Positions 52,081 to 60,971 of a stretch of 64,000 nt of DNA are shown here, piece by piece (position 1 is the stretch's first letter; each line of letters begins with the position of its first letter). This stretch comes from JAWWPY01 sp964412845. Its GTDB lineage: Bacteria > Actinomycetota > Actinomycetes > Streptosporangiales > Streptosporangiaceae. A program made the position numbers and the translations under genes. Below the pieces are notes generated by a model, which was not told the DNA's origin, ran no database searches, and saw only the letters and a list, made by a program, of their open reading frames with translations. The stretch spans positions 7,263 to 71,262 of the forward strand of contig CAYPQM010000007.1 in assembly GCA_964412845.1 (NCBI GenBank). Direction: 5' to 3'.

Positions 52081-54351
52081 ATGGCTGAAGACGAATCGTT
52101 GCCCGCACTGGTCGGTGAGCTGACCGTCCAGCAGAAAGCTTCGCTGTGCCTTGGGTCGGACTTCTGGCACACCGCTCCGGTCGAGGCGGCCGGCGTCGAG
52201 GCGATCATGGTGTCCGACGGGCCGCATGGCCTGCGCAAGCAGCCGCAGCGCACGGACAACGCCGGCCTCCGCGACAGCGTGCCGGCCACCTGCTTCCCGA
52301 CCGCGTCCGCGCTGGGCTCCTCCTGGGATCCGGACCTGGTCCGCGAAGTCGGCGTGGCGCTGGGTACCGAGGCCCGCGCGCAGGACATCGCGGTCGTCCT
52401 CGGCCCGGGGATCAACATCAAGCGGTCACCGCTGTGCGGCCGCAACTTCGAGTACCTTTCCGAAGACCCGCATCTGGCCGGCCGGCTCGCGGCGGCGATG
52501 GTCGAGGGACTGCAGTCGCAGCAGGTTGGCGCGTCGGTGAAGCACTTCGCGGCCAACAACCAGGAAACCGACCGGATGCGGGTCAGCGCTGACGTCGACG
52601 AGCGGACGCTGCGCGAGATCTATCTCCCGGCCTTCGAACATGTGGTCACGACGGCACAGCCGTGGACTGTGATGTGCTCCTACAACAAGGTCAACGGCGA
52701 ATACGCGTCGCAGAACCGCTGGCTGCTGACCAGCATCCTGCGCGACGAGTGGGGCTTCGACGGGCTTGTCGTCTCCGACTGGGGAGCGGTGCACGACCGG
52801 GTCGCCGCGCTGGCGGCCGGCTTGGACCTGGAGATGCCGCCCAACCTCGGCGTCAGTGATCGCGCGATCGTTGAGGCGGTCGCCGACGGCCGCCTGGACA
52901 TGGCGGTGCTCGACCAGGCTGCCGCCAGGGTGCTGCGCCTGGTGGAGCGGTCACGGCGCCGTGAGCCTGCCGCCATGGCGGCCGGTGCCCACCACGCGCT
53001 GGCCCGCCGCGTCGCGGCGAACAGCATGGTGCTGCTGAAGAACGAGGGCGCCGCGTTGCCGCTGACGGATGCGCCCGGCCGCACGGTGGCTGTGATCGGC
53101 GAGTTCGCCCGTACCCCGCGCTTCCAGGGCATGGGCAGCTCTCAGGTCAACCCGACCCGGGTCGATGTGCCGCTCGACGAGCTGACCGCGGCGCTGCCGG
53201 AAGCGACTGTCCGGTTCGCCGCCGGGTTCGGCATCGAGGACGACAGCGCCGACGCCGAACTCGCCGCCGAAGCGCTGCGCACCGCGGCGGAAGCCGATGT
53301 CATCGTCGCCTTCCTGGGGCTGCCGCCGGATGACGAGTCCGAGGGCCTGGACCGCGGGCATATCGACCTGCCTGCCGCCCAGACCGACCTGGTGCTCAGG
53401 CTGGCGGACGCCGTTCCCGGCACGCCACTGGTGGTGGCGCTGTTCAACGGGTCCGCGGTCCGCACCAGCAGCTGGGAGCACGCGGCGGACGCGGTGCTCG
53501 AATGCTGGCTGGGCGGGCAGGCCACCGGCTCAGCCGTAGCTGACGTGCTGACCGGTGCGGTCAATCCGTCCGGCCGGCTCGCCGAGACGATCCCGCTCCG
53601 GCTGCAGGACGGCCCGTCATTCCTGAACTTCCCTGGCGAGCAGGGCCATGTCCGCTACGGCGAAGGGATCTTCGTCGGCTACCGCGGATTCGACGCGGCC
53701 GACCTGCCGGTGGCTTACCCCTTCGGCCACGGCTTGTCCTACACCACGTTCAGCTACCGCGACCTGGCGGTGACCCAGGCGGGCTCGGCCGACGACGGCG
53801 ATCTCGACGTGACGGTCACCTGCACCGTCACGAACGTCGGCGCGCGGAGCGGGCGCGAGGTGGTGCAGCTCTACGTCGGGGACACTGCCGCCGCGGTGGC
53901 CCGGCCGCCGCGAGAGCTCAAGGCATTCAGCAAGCTGGACCTCGCGCCGGGCGCGCAGCACCAGGTCACGTTTACCCTCACCGCCCGCGACCTGTCGTAC
54001 TGGTCCACAACCCACCGGCGGTGGGTCCTTGAGCCCGGGGAGTTCCAGATCGCGGTCGGCGCGTCATCCCGTGACATCCGCGGCACCGCGGCCATCGTCA
54101 TTGACGGCACACCACCGGCTGAGCCCCTGACCGGAATGTCGACGCTGACGGAATGGCTGGCCGACCCGGTCGGCGGACCGGCGCTGCGCGACGCCATCGG
54201 CGTGGATTCCGACGGCCAGCCAGCCGGCATCCTCGGCAACGAGGAACTTATGCGGATCATCGCGAACATCCCGCTGTCCACGCTGGCATCCTTCCGTGGC
54301 CTGGGCATCACTGAGGACACTGTCGAGAGGCTCACCGCCGCGCAGAACTGA
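52081..54351 (+). CDS. GH3 beta-glucosidase
   Basis: The 756-residue protein has an N-terminal GH3 barrel with SDGPHGLR, KHFAANNQETDRMR and the nucleophile motif GLVVSDWGAVHD (Asp233). The C-terminal alpha/beta sandwich has VALFNGSAVRTSSWEHAADA, then a fibronectin III-like domain (VVQLYVGDTAAAVARPPREL, LKAFSKL) and a short extra C-terminal helical tail. No signal peptide is present, so it acts in the cytoplasm on imported beta-glucosides. It may complement the secreted GH51 enzyme at 10413. Confidence 0.95.
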   Translation: MAEDESLPALVGELTVQQKASLCLGSDFWHTAPVEAAGVEAIMVSDGPHGLRKQPQRTDNAGLRDSVPATCFPTASALGSSWDPDLVREVGVALGTEARAQDIAVVLGPGINIKRSPLCGRNFEYLSEDPHLAGRLAAAMVEGLQSQQVGASVKHFAANNQETDRMRVSADVDERTLREIYLPAFEHVVTTAQPWTVMCSYNKVNGEYASQNRWLLTSILRDEWGFDGLVVSDWGAVHDRVAALAAGLDLEMPPNLGVSDRAIVEAVADGRLDMAVLDQAAARVLRLVERSRRREPAAMAAGAHHALARRVAANSMVLLKNEGAALPLTDAPGRTVAVIGEFARTPRFQGMGSSQVNPTRVDVPLDELTAALPEATVRFAAGFGIEDDSADAELAAEALRTAAEADVIVAFLGLPPDDESEGLDRGHIDLPAAQTDLVLRLADAVPGTPLVVALFNGSAVRTSSWEHAADAVLECWLGGQATGSAVADVLTGAVNPSGRLAETIPLRLQDGPSFLNFPGEQGHVRYGEGIFVGYRGFDAADLPVAYPFGHGLSYTTFSYRDLAVTQAGSADDGDLDVTVTCTVTNVGARSGREVVQLYVGDTAAAVARPPRELKAFSKLDLAPGAQHQVTFTLTARDLSYWSTTHRRWVLEPGEFQIAVGASSRDIRGTAAIVIDGTPPAEPLTGMSTLTEWLADPVGGPALRDAIGVDSDGQPAGILGNEELMRIIANIPLSTLASFRGLGITEDTVERLTAAQN

Positions 54352-54365
54352 CACCGCTGGCCCGC

Positions 54366-54560
54366 GCTTCGCTGGCGTGGCCGGGCAGGCCAATCAGGCA
54401 ATCGCCGACGCGGTCCGTGCCGTTGCCGAGACAAAGGGCGTCACCCCGGCGCAGGCCGCGCTCGGCTGGGTGCAGGCCCCAGGGTGAGCGGCTCGGTGTT
54501 CCTGTCGTCCCGATCCCGGGCACCAAGCGGGTGAAATGGCCGGAAGCGGGGACGTCTACC
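54366..54560 (+). pseudogene. Aldo-keto reductase 3' remnant
   Basis: One frame reads ADAVRAVAETKGVTPAQAAL then GWVQAPG and stops at 54487. Shifting frame after GWVQAPG gives RLGVPVVPIPGTKRVKW, the next conserved stretch of the same family (aldo-keto reductase C-terminus, with the IPGT/K NADP-binding motif). Only the C-terminal quarter remains and it is frameshifted. It sits immediately after the GH3 stop, so an insertion or deletion probably removed the rest. Confidence 0.7.
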
Positions 54561-54610
54561 TGGTGCGGCTCCCGCGATCGTCTCTGACCCCACTCTCACC
54601 GATCACGCAC

Positions 54611-56971
54611 CTAGCGGACCCGGACGGCGACGAGGCATGCGTCGTCGCCCGTGTCGGACGGCGCATGGCTGAGCAGGTGATCGGCGTAGTCGGCGATGCT
54701 GCTGACTGGCCGGCTGGCTATCCGGAGCAGCGAGCCCATGCTGTCGTCGATGGCCTCGTGGCGGCGTTCGATCAGTCCGTCGGTGAACAGCAGCAAGGCG
54801 TCGCCCGGCCGCAGCGAGGTCGTCACCTCCGCATAGCTGGCCTCCGGCTCCGCGCCGAGCAGGATCCCCTCGGGGAGGCTGAGTTCGCGTGCTACGCCGT
54901 CGCGGACCAGGACGGGCGGCATGTGTCCGGCGCGGGCCCAGCGCAGGGCCCGGGTTGCGGGGTCATACAGTCCGCAGACGGCCGTGCCGATAATGCCGTC
55001 GGTGAGATGGCAGGCGACACCGTTGAGCCAGCCGAGCAGCGCGGCCGGTCCTGCGCCCGTGATCGCCAGCCCGCGTAGGCAGTTACGCAATGCGACCATG
55101 CCGGTGACCGCGTCTATCCCGTGCCCGGCGATATCCCCGACGACCAGGAGCACCTGCCCGCCCGGGAGGCGGACGGTGTCATACCAGTCGCCGCTGACCA
55201 GGTTCCCTGGCCCGGCCGGCCGGTACCGGGCGGCGATCTCAAGACCGGCCACGTCAACCGGCCGGGCCGATCGTGGCGTGATGGCCCGTTGCAGGCGCAG
55301 GGCCAGGATGCGGTCTTCCTCGGCCCGCTCCTCGGTATCGGCAAGCTGGTCACGTGTCGCGGCGAAGGCCACCTGGGTGTGGTAGTCCGCGGATACATCC
55401 TGGTAGGCGCCGCGCAGGGCGACCAGGGTGCCAGCCTGATCCGTGACCGGCTCGGCGAAGACCCGCATCTGCCGCACGCTCTGGTCGTCAGGGCGGATGA
55501 TCCGGAAGATGGCGGCGGTGGCCCTCTTCTCGGTCAGGAGCGTGCCGCGGAACCGCTCGACTCCGGCAATGTCTTCGGCCGGCACGTGGGTATGCAGGTC
55601 GGCCACCGAGACCGGAGCGCCAGGCTGCTGGCCGAACAGGGCGAACGTCGGCTCGGTCCAGTGCACGTCCCCGGTGAGCAGGTTCTCCTCCCAGCCGCCG
55701 ATGTGGCCGAGCCGCTGGGCGTGCTGGAGCAGGGCGGCGAGGCGCTCGACCTCGTCGGCCCGCCGCCAGGTGATCACGACGCCGTCGTAGAGGCGGACGA
55801 GGCGGACCTCCATCATGGGCGCCGCGGCGTGCCGCAGTGGCATGCTGATCACCTCGCCGGGCACGTGCTGCGGCTCGCCGGTGGCCAGCACCCCGCGAGC
55901 GCGGTCGTACAAGCCACCCGGCCGCCCCGCGGCCGGGTACAGCTCCAGCAGGGACCGGCCGGCCAGGTCGGCCGCCTTCCGGCCGGCCGGGTCGCGGAAA
56001 CCGCTGCTGAGGTGGCACACGCGGAAGTCCACCACCTGCCCGTCGTCATCGCGGAGGGCACCGGCGAACATGACCGACTCAAGCAGGTCATCTAGGAGCC
56101 CGAACGCCCATGCCGCCCGGTGGTCGGGAGCGAGCTCACCTTGCGAGAGCCGGGTGCCGAGGGCTTGCGCACTGACCTCCGCGAGCGCGGTGAGCTGGCG
56201 GCGCAGCGGGGCGGGCAGCTCGCCGGGCTCTGGCCAGCAGATTTCCACGGCACCGAGGGTCAGCCCGTCGCCGCGCAGCGGGAGCACCACGCGGGCCCCG
56301 GAGGCCCAGCCGCCGATCAGCGGCGTGCCCTCCTCCCCGGCTGGCCGCCCGGCGGGCCACCAGAATTCCAGGCCGTCGCGTGCCGCCCGCTGGGCGAGTG
56401 AGTCCATCTCCGGATGGATACGCCGCCAGCGGCTGGCGTCGCGTGGCCCGAACCCAGCCTGGCCGGCCAGCACGAGGCCGCCATCTGGCTCGGTCAGCCA
56501 GAGCGCCACGGCCACGGCGCCCGTGGCGGCCAGGGCCTCGTCGAGCAGCGCGGAGGCAATGCTGGCGCCGTCGGGGGATGTCTCCATGGCCGCCTCCGCC
56601 AGCGCGACCCGGTGCATGCCCGGCTCGGCCGGACCAGCCGGCGGCAGCTGACCGAGGAGCGGCCTGTCGCCAGTCAGCTGAGCCTGACCGGCGAGCTGCC
56701 CGGCACGGGAGATCTGCCCGGCATGGGTGACCGCCTGACCCGCGACCTGGGCGGCCAGTTCCGGCATGCTCGTCCCTGATTCCGCGGACAGGTGCGCAAG
56801 CTGGGCCTGCGCCTCGGCGGCCGAGCAGCCTAGGCGCTCCATCAGGATGCCCCGGGCTAGATCCACGACCGAGCGCGCGGCGGCCTCGGACCTCATCGCG
56901 TCCAGTTCCCGCCGCTGCCGCGCGATAAGTTCACTGATCGCAGCGAAGTCATTACTGCTCGCTGCCGTCAC
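54611..56971 (-). CDS. ANTAR-GAF-PAS-PP2C phosphatase (SpoIIE type)
   Basis: The start at GTG 56971 has GGGAGG eight bases upstream. The 786-residue protein has an N-terminal ANTAR-like module (ARSVVDLARGILMERLGCSA), a GAF domain (about 125-290) and two PAS regions (about 310-520, with HIGGWEENLLTGDVHWTEP). A C-terminal PPM phosphatase carries GNLVSGDWYDTV, VGDIAGHGIDAV, LFTDGLIERR and DDACLVAVRV. ANTAR modules normally bind tandem hairpins in RNA; fusion to a stress phosphatase would link RNA or signal sensing to anti-antagonist dephosphorylation. Confidence 0.9.
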   Translation of the reverse strand: MTAASSNDFAAISELIARQRRELDAMRSEAAARSVVDLARGILMERLGCSAAEAQAQLAHLSAESGTSMPELAAQVAGQAVTHAGQISRAGQLAGQAQLTGDRPLLGQLPPAGPAEPGMHRVALAEAAMETSPDGASIASALLDEALAATGAVAVALWLTEPDGGLVLAGQAGFGPRDASRWRRIHPEMDSLAQRAARDGLEFWWPAGRPAGEEGTPLIGGWASGARVVLPLRGDGLTLGAVEICWPEPGELPAPLRRQLTALAEVSAQALGTRLSQGELAPDHRAAWAFGLLDDLLESVMFAGALRDDDGQVVDFRVCHLSSGFRDPAGRKAADLAGRSLLELYPAAGRPGGLYDRARGVLATGEPQHVPGEVISMPLRHAAAPMMEVRLVRLYDGVVITWRRADEVERLAALLQHAQRLGHIGGWEENLLTGDVHWTEPTFALFGQQPGAPVSVADLHTHVPAEDIAGVERFRGTLLTEKRATAAIFRIIRPDDQSVRQMRVFAEPVTDQAGTLVALRGAYQDVSADYHTQVAFAATRDQLADTEERAEEDRILALRLQRAITPRSARPVDVAGLEIAARYRPAGPGNLVSGDWYDTVRLPGGQVLLVVGDIAGHGIDAVTGMVALRNCLRGLAITGAGPAALLGWLNGVACHLTDGIIGTAVCGLYDPATRALRWARAGHMPPVLVRDGVARELSLPEGILLGAEPEASYAEVTTSLRPGDALLLFTDGLIERRHEAIDDSMGSLLRIASRPVSSIADYADHLLSHAPSDTGDDACLVAVRVR

Positions 56972-57158
56972 GGTCACCGCCTCCCGGGACCGGCATATCG
57001 GCGGCCTGACTAACACGTTACCGGCCACGATCCGGCCGCGGCGGGAATTATTCTCCTAGCAAGGGCTGTGGCAGCATCGACGGCCGCGGGCGCGAGGGGT
57101 CTGTCACGGGCAGACGGTGCGGCGGCACATCCTCGCGGCGGGATCTTAGGGAGTTTGG

Positions 57159-60137
57159 ATGACAGAGGCCGCGCAGCCGGGAAGCCAGCCAGCGGACCCG
57201 CGGTTGCAGCTGTTGCTCGCGGGCCTGACCGCCGTGCGGGGCGGCGACTTCAGCACGCACCTGCCGCATACGGGTGATCCGCTGATGGACGAGATAGCCG
57301 CCATCTTCAACAGCATGACCGATCAGCTGGCCCTGTTCACCTCGGAGGTGACCCGGGTGGCCCGCGAGGTCGGCACGGACGGGAAGCTTGGCGGCCAGGC
57401 CCAGGTGCCAGGGGTCGCGGGGACCTGGAAGGACCTCACCGACTCGGTGAACGCCATGGCCGGGAACCTCACCGGTCAGGTCCGCGACATCGCGCAGGTG
57501 GCCACGGCGGTGGCCCGGGGTGATCTCAGCCAGAAAATCACCGTGGATGTCAAAGGCGAGATGCTGGAGCTGAAGGGCACTCTCAACACGATGGTCGACC
57601 AGCTCTCGGCATTCGCCGACGAGGTGACCCGGGTGGCCCGCGAGGTCGGCACCGAAGGCCGCCTGGGCGGCCAGGCCCAGGTGCCCGGGGTCGGCGGGAC
57701 CTGGCGCGATCTGACCGACTCGGTGAACTTCATGGCCGGGAACCTGACCAGCCAGGTGCGCAACATCGCCCAGGTGACCACCGCGGTGGCCCAGGGCGAC
57801 CTGTCGAAGAAGATCGACGTGGACGCGCGCGGGGAGATCCTGGAGCTGAAGACCACGATCAACACCATGGTTGACCAGCTCAACTCGTTCGCGGCCGAGG
57901 TGACGCGCGTGGCGCGGGAGGTGGGCAGTAAGGGGCGGCTGGGCGGCCAGGCGGAAGTCGAGGGCGTCTCCGGCACCTGGAAGCGGCTGACCGAGAACGT
58001 GAACGAACTCGCCGGGAACCTTACCCGCCAGGTCCGGGCGATCGCCGAGGTGACCAGCGCGGTTGCCACCGGGGACCTGACCCGCTCCATCACCGTCGAG
58101 GCTGAGGGCGAGGTCGCCGAGCTCAAGGACAACATCAATGCCATGGTGCAGTCCCTGCGCGAGACGACCAAGGCCAACCAGGAGCAGTACTGGCTCAAGA
58201 CCAACCTGGCTCGGATCGCCGGCCTGCTGCAAGGTCACCGGGACCTGGCCACGGTCGGCGAGCTGATCATGAACGAGCTCATCCCGCTGGTCGGCGGGCA
58301 GCACGGGGCGTTCTTCATCGCTGATGACAGCCGCGATGGCATCACCCTGCGGCTGATCGCTGGCTACGGCGTCCGGGCTGACCTCGCGGCACCCAGCCGG
58401 TTCCGGCTCGGCGAGTCCCTGGTCGGCCAAGTGGCGAAGACCAGGAAGCCCATCGCCGTGACCGACGCCCCGCCCGGCTACGTGAAGATCGCCTCCGGGC
58501 TCGGGGAGGCCGCGCCGCTCAATCTCATGGTGCTGCCCATCGTCTTCGAAGGGCAGGTCCTCGGCGTGATCGAGGCCGGCTCGTTCAGCCCGTTCACGCA
58601 GGTGCACCAGGACTTCCTGGAGCAGCTGATGGAAACCATCGGGGTCAACGCCAACACGATCATCGTCAACTCGCGGACCGATGACCTGCTCGCGGAGTCG
58701 CAGCGGCTGGCCGCGGAGCTGCAGTCCCGCTCCGGTGAACTGCAGGCCAGGCAGGAAGAACTACAGCGCTCGAACGCCGACCTGGAGGACAAGGCGGCCC
58801 AGCTGGCCCGCCAGAACAGTGCCATCGAGACCAAGAACGCCGAGATCGAACAGGCCCGGCAGGAGATCGAAGAGCGGGCCAAGCAGCTCGACCTGGCCTC
58901 CAGGTACAAATCGCAGTTCCTCGCCAACGTGTCGCATGAGCTGCGAACCCCGCTCAACAGCCTGCTCATCCTGGCCCGCCTGCTCGCGCAGAACCCAGCC
59001 GACAACCTCTCGGCCAAGCAGGTCGAGTACGCGAACGTCATCCACTCCTCCGGCACCGACCTCTTGCTGCTCATCAACGACATCCTCGACCTGTCCCGGG
59101 TGGAGGCAGGCAAGCTGGACATCCATCCGGAACAGTTCGCCCTCGCGTCGCTCGCCGAGGATCTCCGCACGGTTTTCGAGCCGCTGGCCGCCGAGAAGCG
59201 GCTGGACTTCGCGGTCGAGACGGAAGCCGATGTCCCCGCCGAGGTGCTGACGGACCGGCAGCGGTTGCGCCAGATTCTGCACAACCTGCTGTCGAACGCG
59301 GTCAAGTTCACCCCGCAGGGCCGGGTCGAGCTCCGGATCGGGCTGGCCAAGCCGCGGGCCGCGGGTGAGGAACCCGCGATCACGTTCTCGGTGACCGACA
59401 CCGGCATCGGCATCTCCGACGACAACCTGGAAACGATCTTCGAAGCGTTCCAGCAAGGTGATGGCACGACCAGCCGCCGCTACGGCGGGACCGGCCTGGG
59501 CCTGGCCATCAGCCGGGAGGTCGCCGCGCAGCTCGACGGGCGGATCACCGCGGAGAGCGAGCCTGGCCAGGGCAGCACGTTCACCCTGTACCTGCCAGCG
59601 GCCTACGCGGGTGCCGTTGAGGAGCTCACCCCGCAGCCAGCGGCGAACGCCGCGGATGGTGCGGCGGCCCCGTCGCCGCTGCCGGTCGCAGCCGACGCGG
59701 GCGCAGGCGCGCAGAACCCGGCTCACGCCGCGCAGCCCCCGGGAGCACACGACAGCCTGCGCGGCCGGAGCGTTCTGGTCGTCGATGACGACCTGCGCAA
59801 CGCCTTCGCGATCACCAGCATCCTTGAGCTGTACGGGCTCACCGTCATCCACGCGCCGGACGGGCACCAGGGCCTCGGGGTGCTGCGCTCCAACCACGAC
59901 ATCGATCTCGTCCTGATGGACGTGATGATGCCGGAGATGGACGGTTACGCCACGACGGCGGCGATCCGCACCATGCCGGAATGTGCCGAGCTGCCGGTGA
60001 TCGCGGTCACCGCGCGGGCCATGCAGGGCGACATGGACAAGAGCCTAGCCGCCGGGGCCAGCGACTACGTGACCAAGCCGGTCGACACCGAGGAACTTCT
60101 CACCTGCATGGAGCGCTGGCTCACCCCCCATGGATAG
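57159..60137 (+). CDS. Soluble HAMP-array hybrid histidine kinase with C-terminal receiver
   Basis: The 992-residue protein has no membrane segment. An N-terminal HAMP module is followed by three about 92-residue HAMP units, each marked by TRVAREVGTxGxLGGQAQV and NxMAGNLTxQVRxIAxV. Then come a GAF domain (about 355-510), a long coiled coil, HisKA with FLANVSHELRTPLNSLL (His593), a HATPase (LLSNAVKFTPQ, TDTGIGI, GTGLGLAIS) and a receiver (VLVVDDDLRN, LVLMDVMMPEMDG with Asp921). Similar proteins in actinobacteria respond to osmotic or stress signals. Confidence 0.95.
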   Translation: MTEAAQPGSQPADPRLQLLLAGLTAVRGGDFSTHLPHTGDPLMDEIAAIFNSMTDQLALFTSEVTRVAREVGTDGKLGGQAQVPGVAGTWKDLTDSVNAMAGNLTGQVRDIAQVATAVARGDLSQKITVDVKGEMLELKGTLNTMVDQLSAFADEVTRVAREVGTEGRLGGQAQVPGVGGTWRDLTDSVNFMAGNLTSQVRNIAQVTTAVAQGDLSKKIDVDARGEILELKTTINTMVDQLNSFAAEVTRVAREVGSKGRLGGQAEVEGVSGTWKRLTENVNELAGNLTRQVRAIAEVTSAVATGDLTRSITVEAEGEVAELKDNINAMVQSLRETTKANQEQYWLKTNLARIAGLLQGHRDLATVGELIMNELIPLVGGQHGAFFIADDSRDGITLRLIAGYGVRADLAAPSRFRLGESLVGQVAKTRKPIAVTDAPPGYVKIASGLGEAAPLNLMVLPIVFEGQVLGVIEAGSFSPFTQVHQDFLEQLMETIGVNANTIIVNSRTDDLLAESQRLAAELQSRSGELQARQEELQRSNADLEDKAAQLARQNSAIETKNAEIEQARQEIEERAKQLDLASRYKSQFLANVSHELRTPLNSLLILARLLAQNPADNLSAKQVEYANVIHSSGTDLLLLINDILDLSRVEAGKLDIHPEQFALASLAEDLRTVFEPLAAEKRLDFAVETEADVPAEVLTDRQRLRQILHNLLSNAVKFTPQGRVELRIGLAKPRAAGEEPAITFSVTDTGIGISDDNLETIFEAFQQGDGTTSRRYGGTGLGLAISREVAAQLDGRITAESEPGQGSTFTLYLPAAYAGAVEELTPQPAANAADGAAAPSPLPVAADAGAGAQNPAHAAQPPGAHDSLRGRSVLVVDDDLRNAFAITSILELYGLTVIHAPDGHQGLGVLRSNHDIDLVLMDVMMPEMDGYATTAAIRTMPECAELPVIAVTARAMQGDMDKSLAAGASDYVTKPVDTEELLTCMERWLTPHG

Positions 60138-60286
60138 CGTGCTCGCGGGTAGCTGGGGCCCCTGTGTCCAGCACAGGAGGCGATTGACGTGCCACGGGGC
60201 AACGTTGGCCCTGTCCCGCGAGCCGCGATGAGTTCTGCGGCGTCCGGCGGTCGTACTGTCGAACCCGTTACCGAGGAGGACTTCTG

Positions 60287-60850
60287 ATGCGCAGCGTGAC
60301 CTATTCGATGGGCGTCTCACTTGACGGCTACATCGTCGGGCCTGACGGCGGCTTCGACTGGACGGCGCCCGACGAGGAGGTCTTTCGCTTCGTCACCGAC
60401 GAGATACGAGAGGTCGGCGTCCACCTGCTGGGGCGAGGGCTGTACGAGACGATGCTGTACTGGGAGACCGCCGACCAGGATCCATCGCTGGACGACTCAA
60501 TGCTCAAGTGGGCCGCGATCTGGAAGCGGCTCCCAAAGGTGGTGTTCTCCACCACGCTGCCGGCGGTGCAGGGCAATGCCCGCCTGGCCTCCGGCGGCCT
60601 GGCGGAGGAGATCGAGCGGTTGCGAGCCGAGCCGGCGGAGGGCGACATCGCGATCGGCGGCGCGGCTCTCGCCGCCGAGGCGGCCGCGCTGGGCCTGATC
60701 GACGAGTACCGGGCCAGGGTCTACCCGGTGCTGGTTGGTGGTGGCATTCCGTTCTTTCCCCAGCGCGAGCGCCGGGTGGATCTCGAACTCGCCGAGACCC
60801 GCACCTTCAGCTCGGGAGTCGTCTACCTCCGCTACCGCGTGGCGCGCTAG
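60287..60850 (+). CDS. Dihydrofolate reductase-like (RibD C-terminal) protein
   Basis: The 187-residue protein begins RSVTYSMGVSLDGYIVGPDG, has LLGRGLYETMLYWE, and DIAIGGAALAAEAAALGLID with EYRARVYPVLVGGGIPFFP, the RibD_C/YyaP pattern. These are NADPH-binding reductases of unknown substrate. GAGGAGG precedes ATG 60287. Followed by an 85-bp gap and a palindrome shared with the convergent regulator. Confidence 0.92.
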   Translation: MRSVTYSMGVSLDGYIVGPDGGFDWTAPDEEVFRFVTDEIREVGVHLLGRGLYETMLYWETADQDPSLDDSMLKWAAIWKRLPKVVFSTTLPAVQGNARLASGGLAEEIERLRAEPAEGDIAIGGAALAAEAAALGLIDEYRARVYPVLVGGGIPFFPQRERRVDLELAETRTFSSGVVYLRYRVAR

Positions 60851-60935
60851 CCGGCTCGTCCGCCGAGCCCTGGCCAGAACGGGCCAGCCAGTGGCTTGAC
60901 CTCAATCACCCAGCCCAGTTCCGCCGGTTACGGCA

Positions 60936-60971
60936 CTAGTGTCCTGCGCCGTAAGTTGCGCAGGACACTAG
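60936..60971. terminator. 14-bp palindrome at the convergent 3' ends, with a competing hairpin
   Basis: Arms CTAGTGTCCTGCGC (60936-60949) and GCGCAGGACACTAG (60958-60971) pair perfectly across an 8-nt loop. The TAG stop of the regulator gene lies inside the right arm (60970-60968). A second, overlapping stem TTACGGC (60928-60934) with GCCGTAA (60948-60954) competes with the first. It is probably a bidirectional terminator, or an IS-derived inverted repeat. Confidence 0.7.

Noticed and set aside
58761..59897. 378-codon minus frame opposite the hybrid kinase
   Set aside because: Shadow frame; the plus strand has all kinase and receiver motifs.
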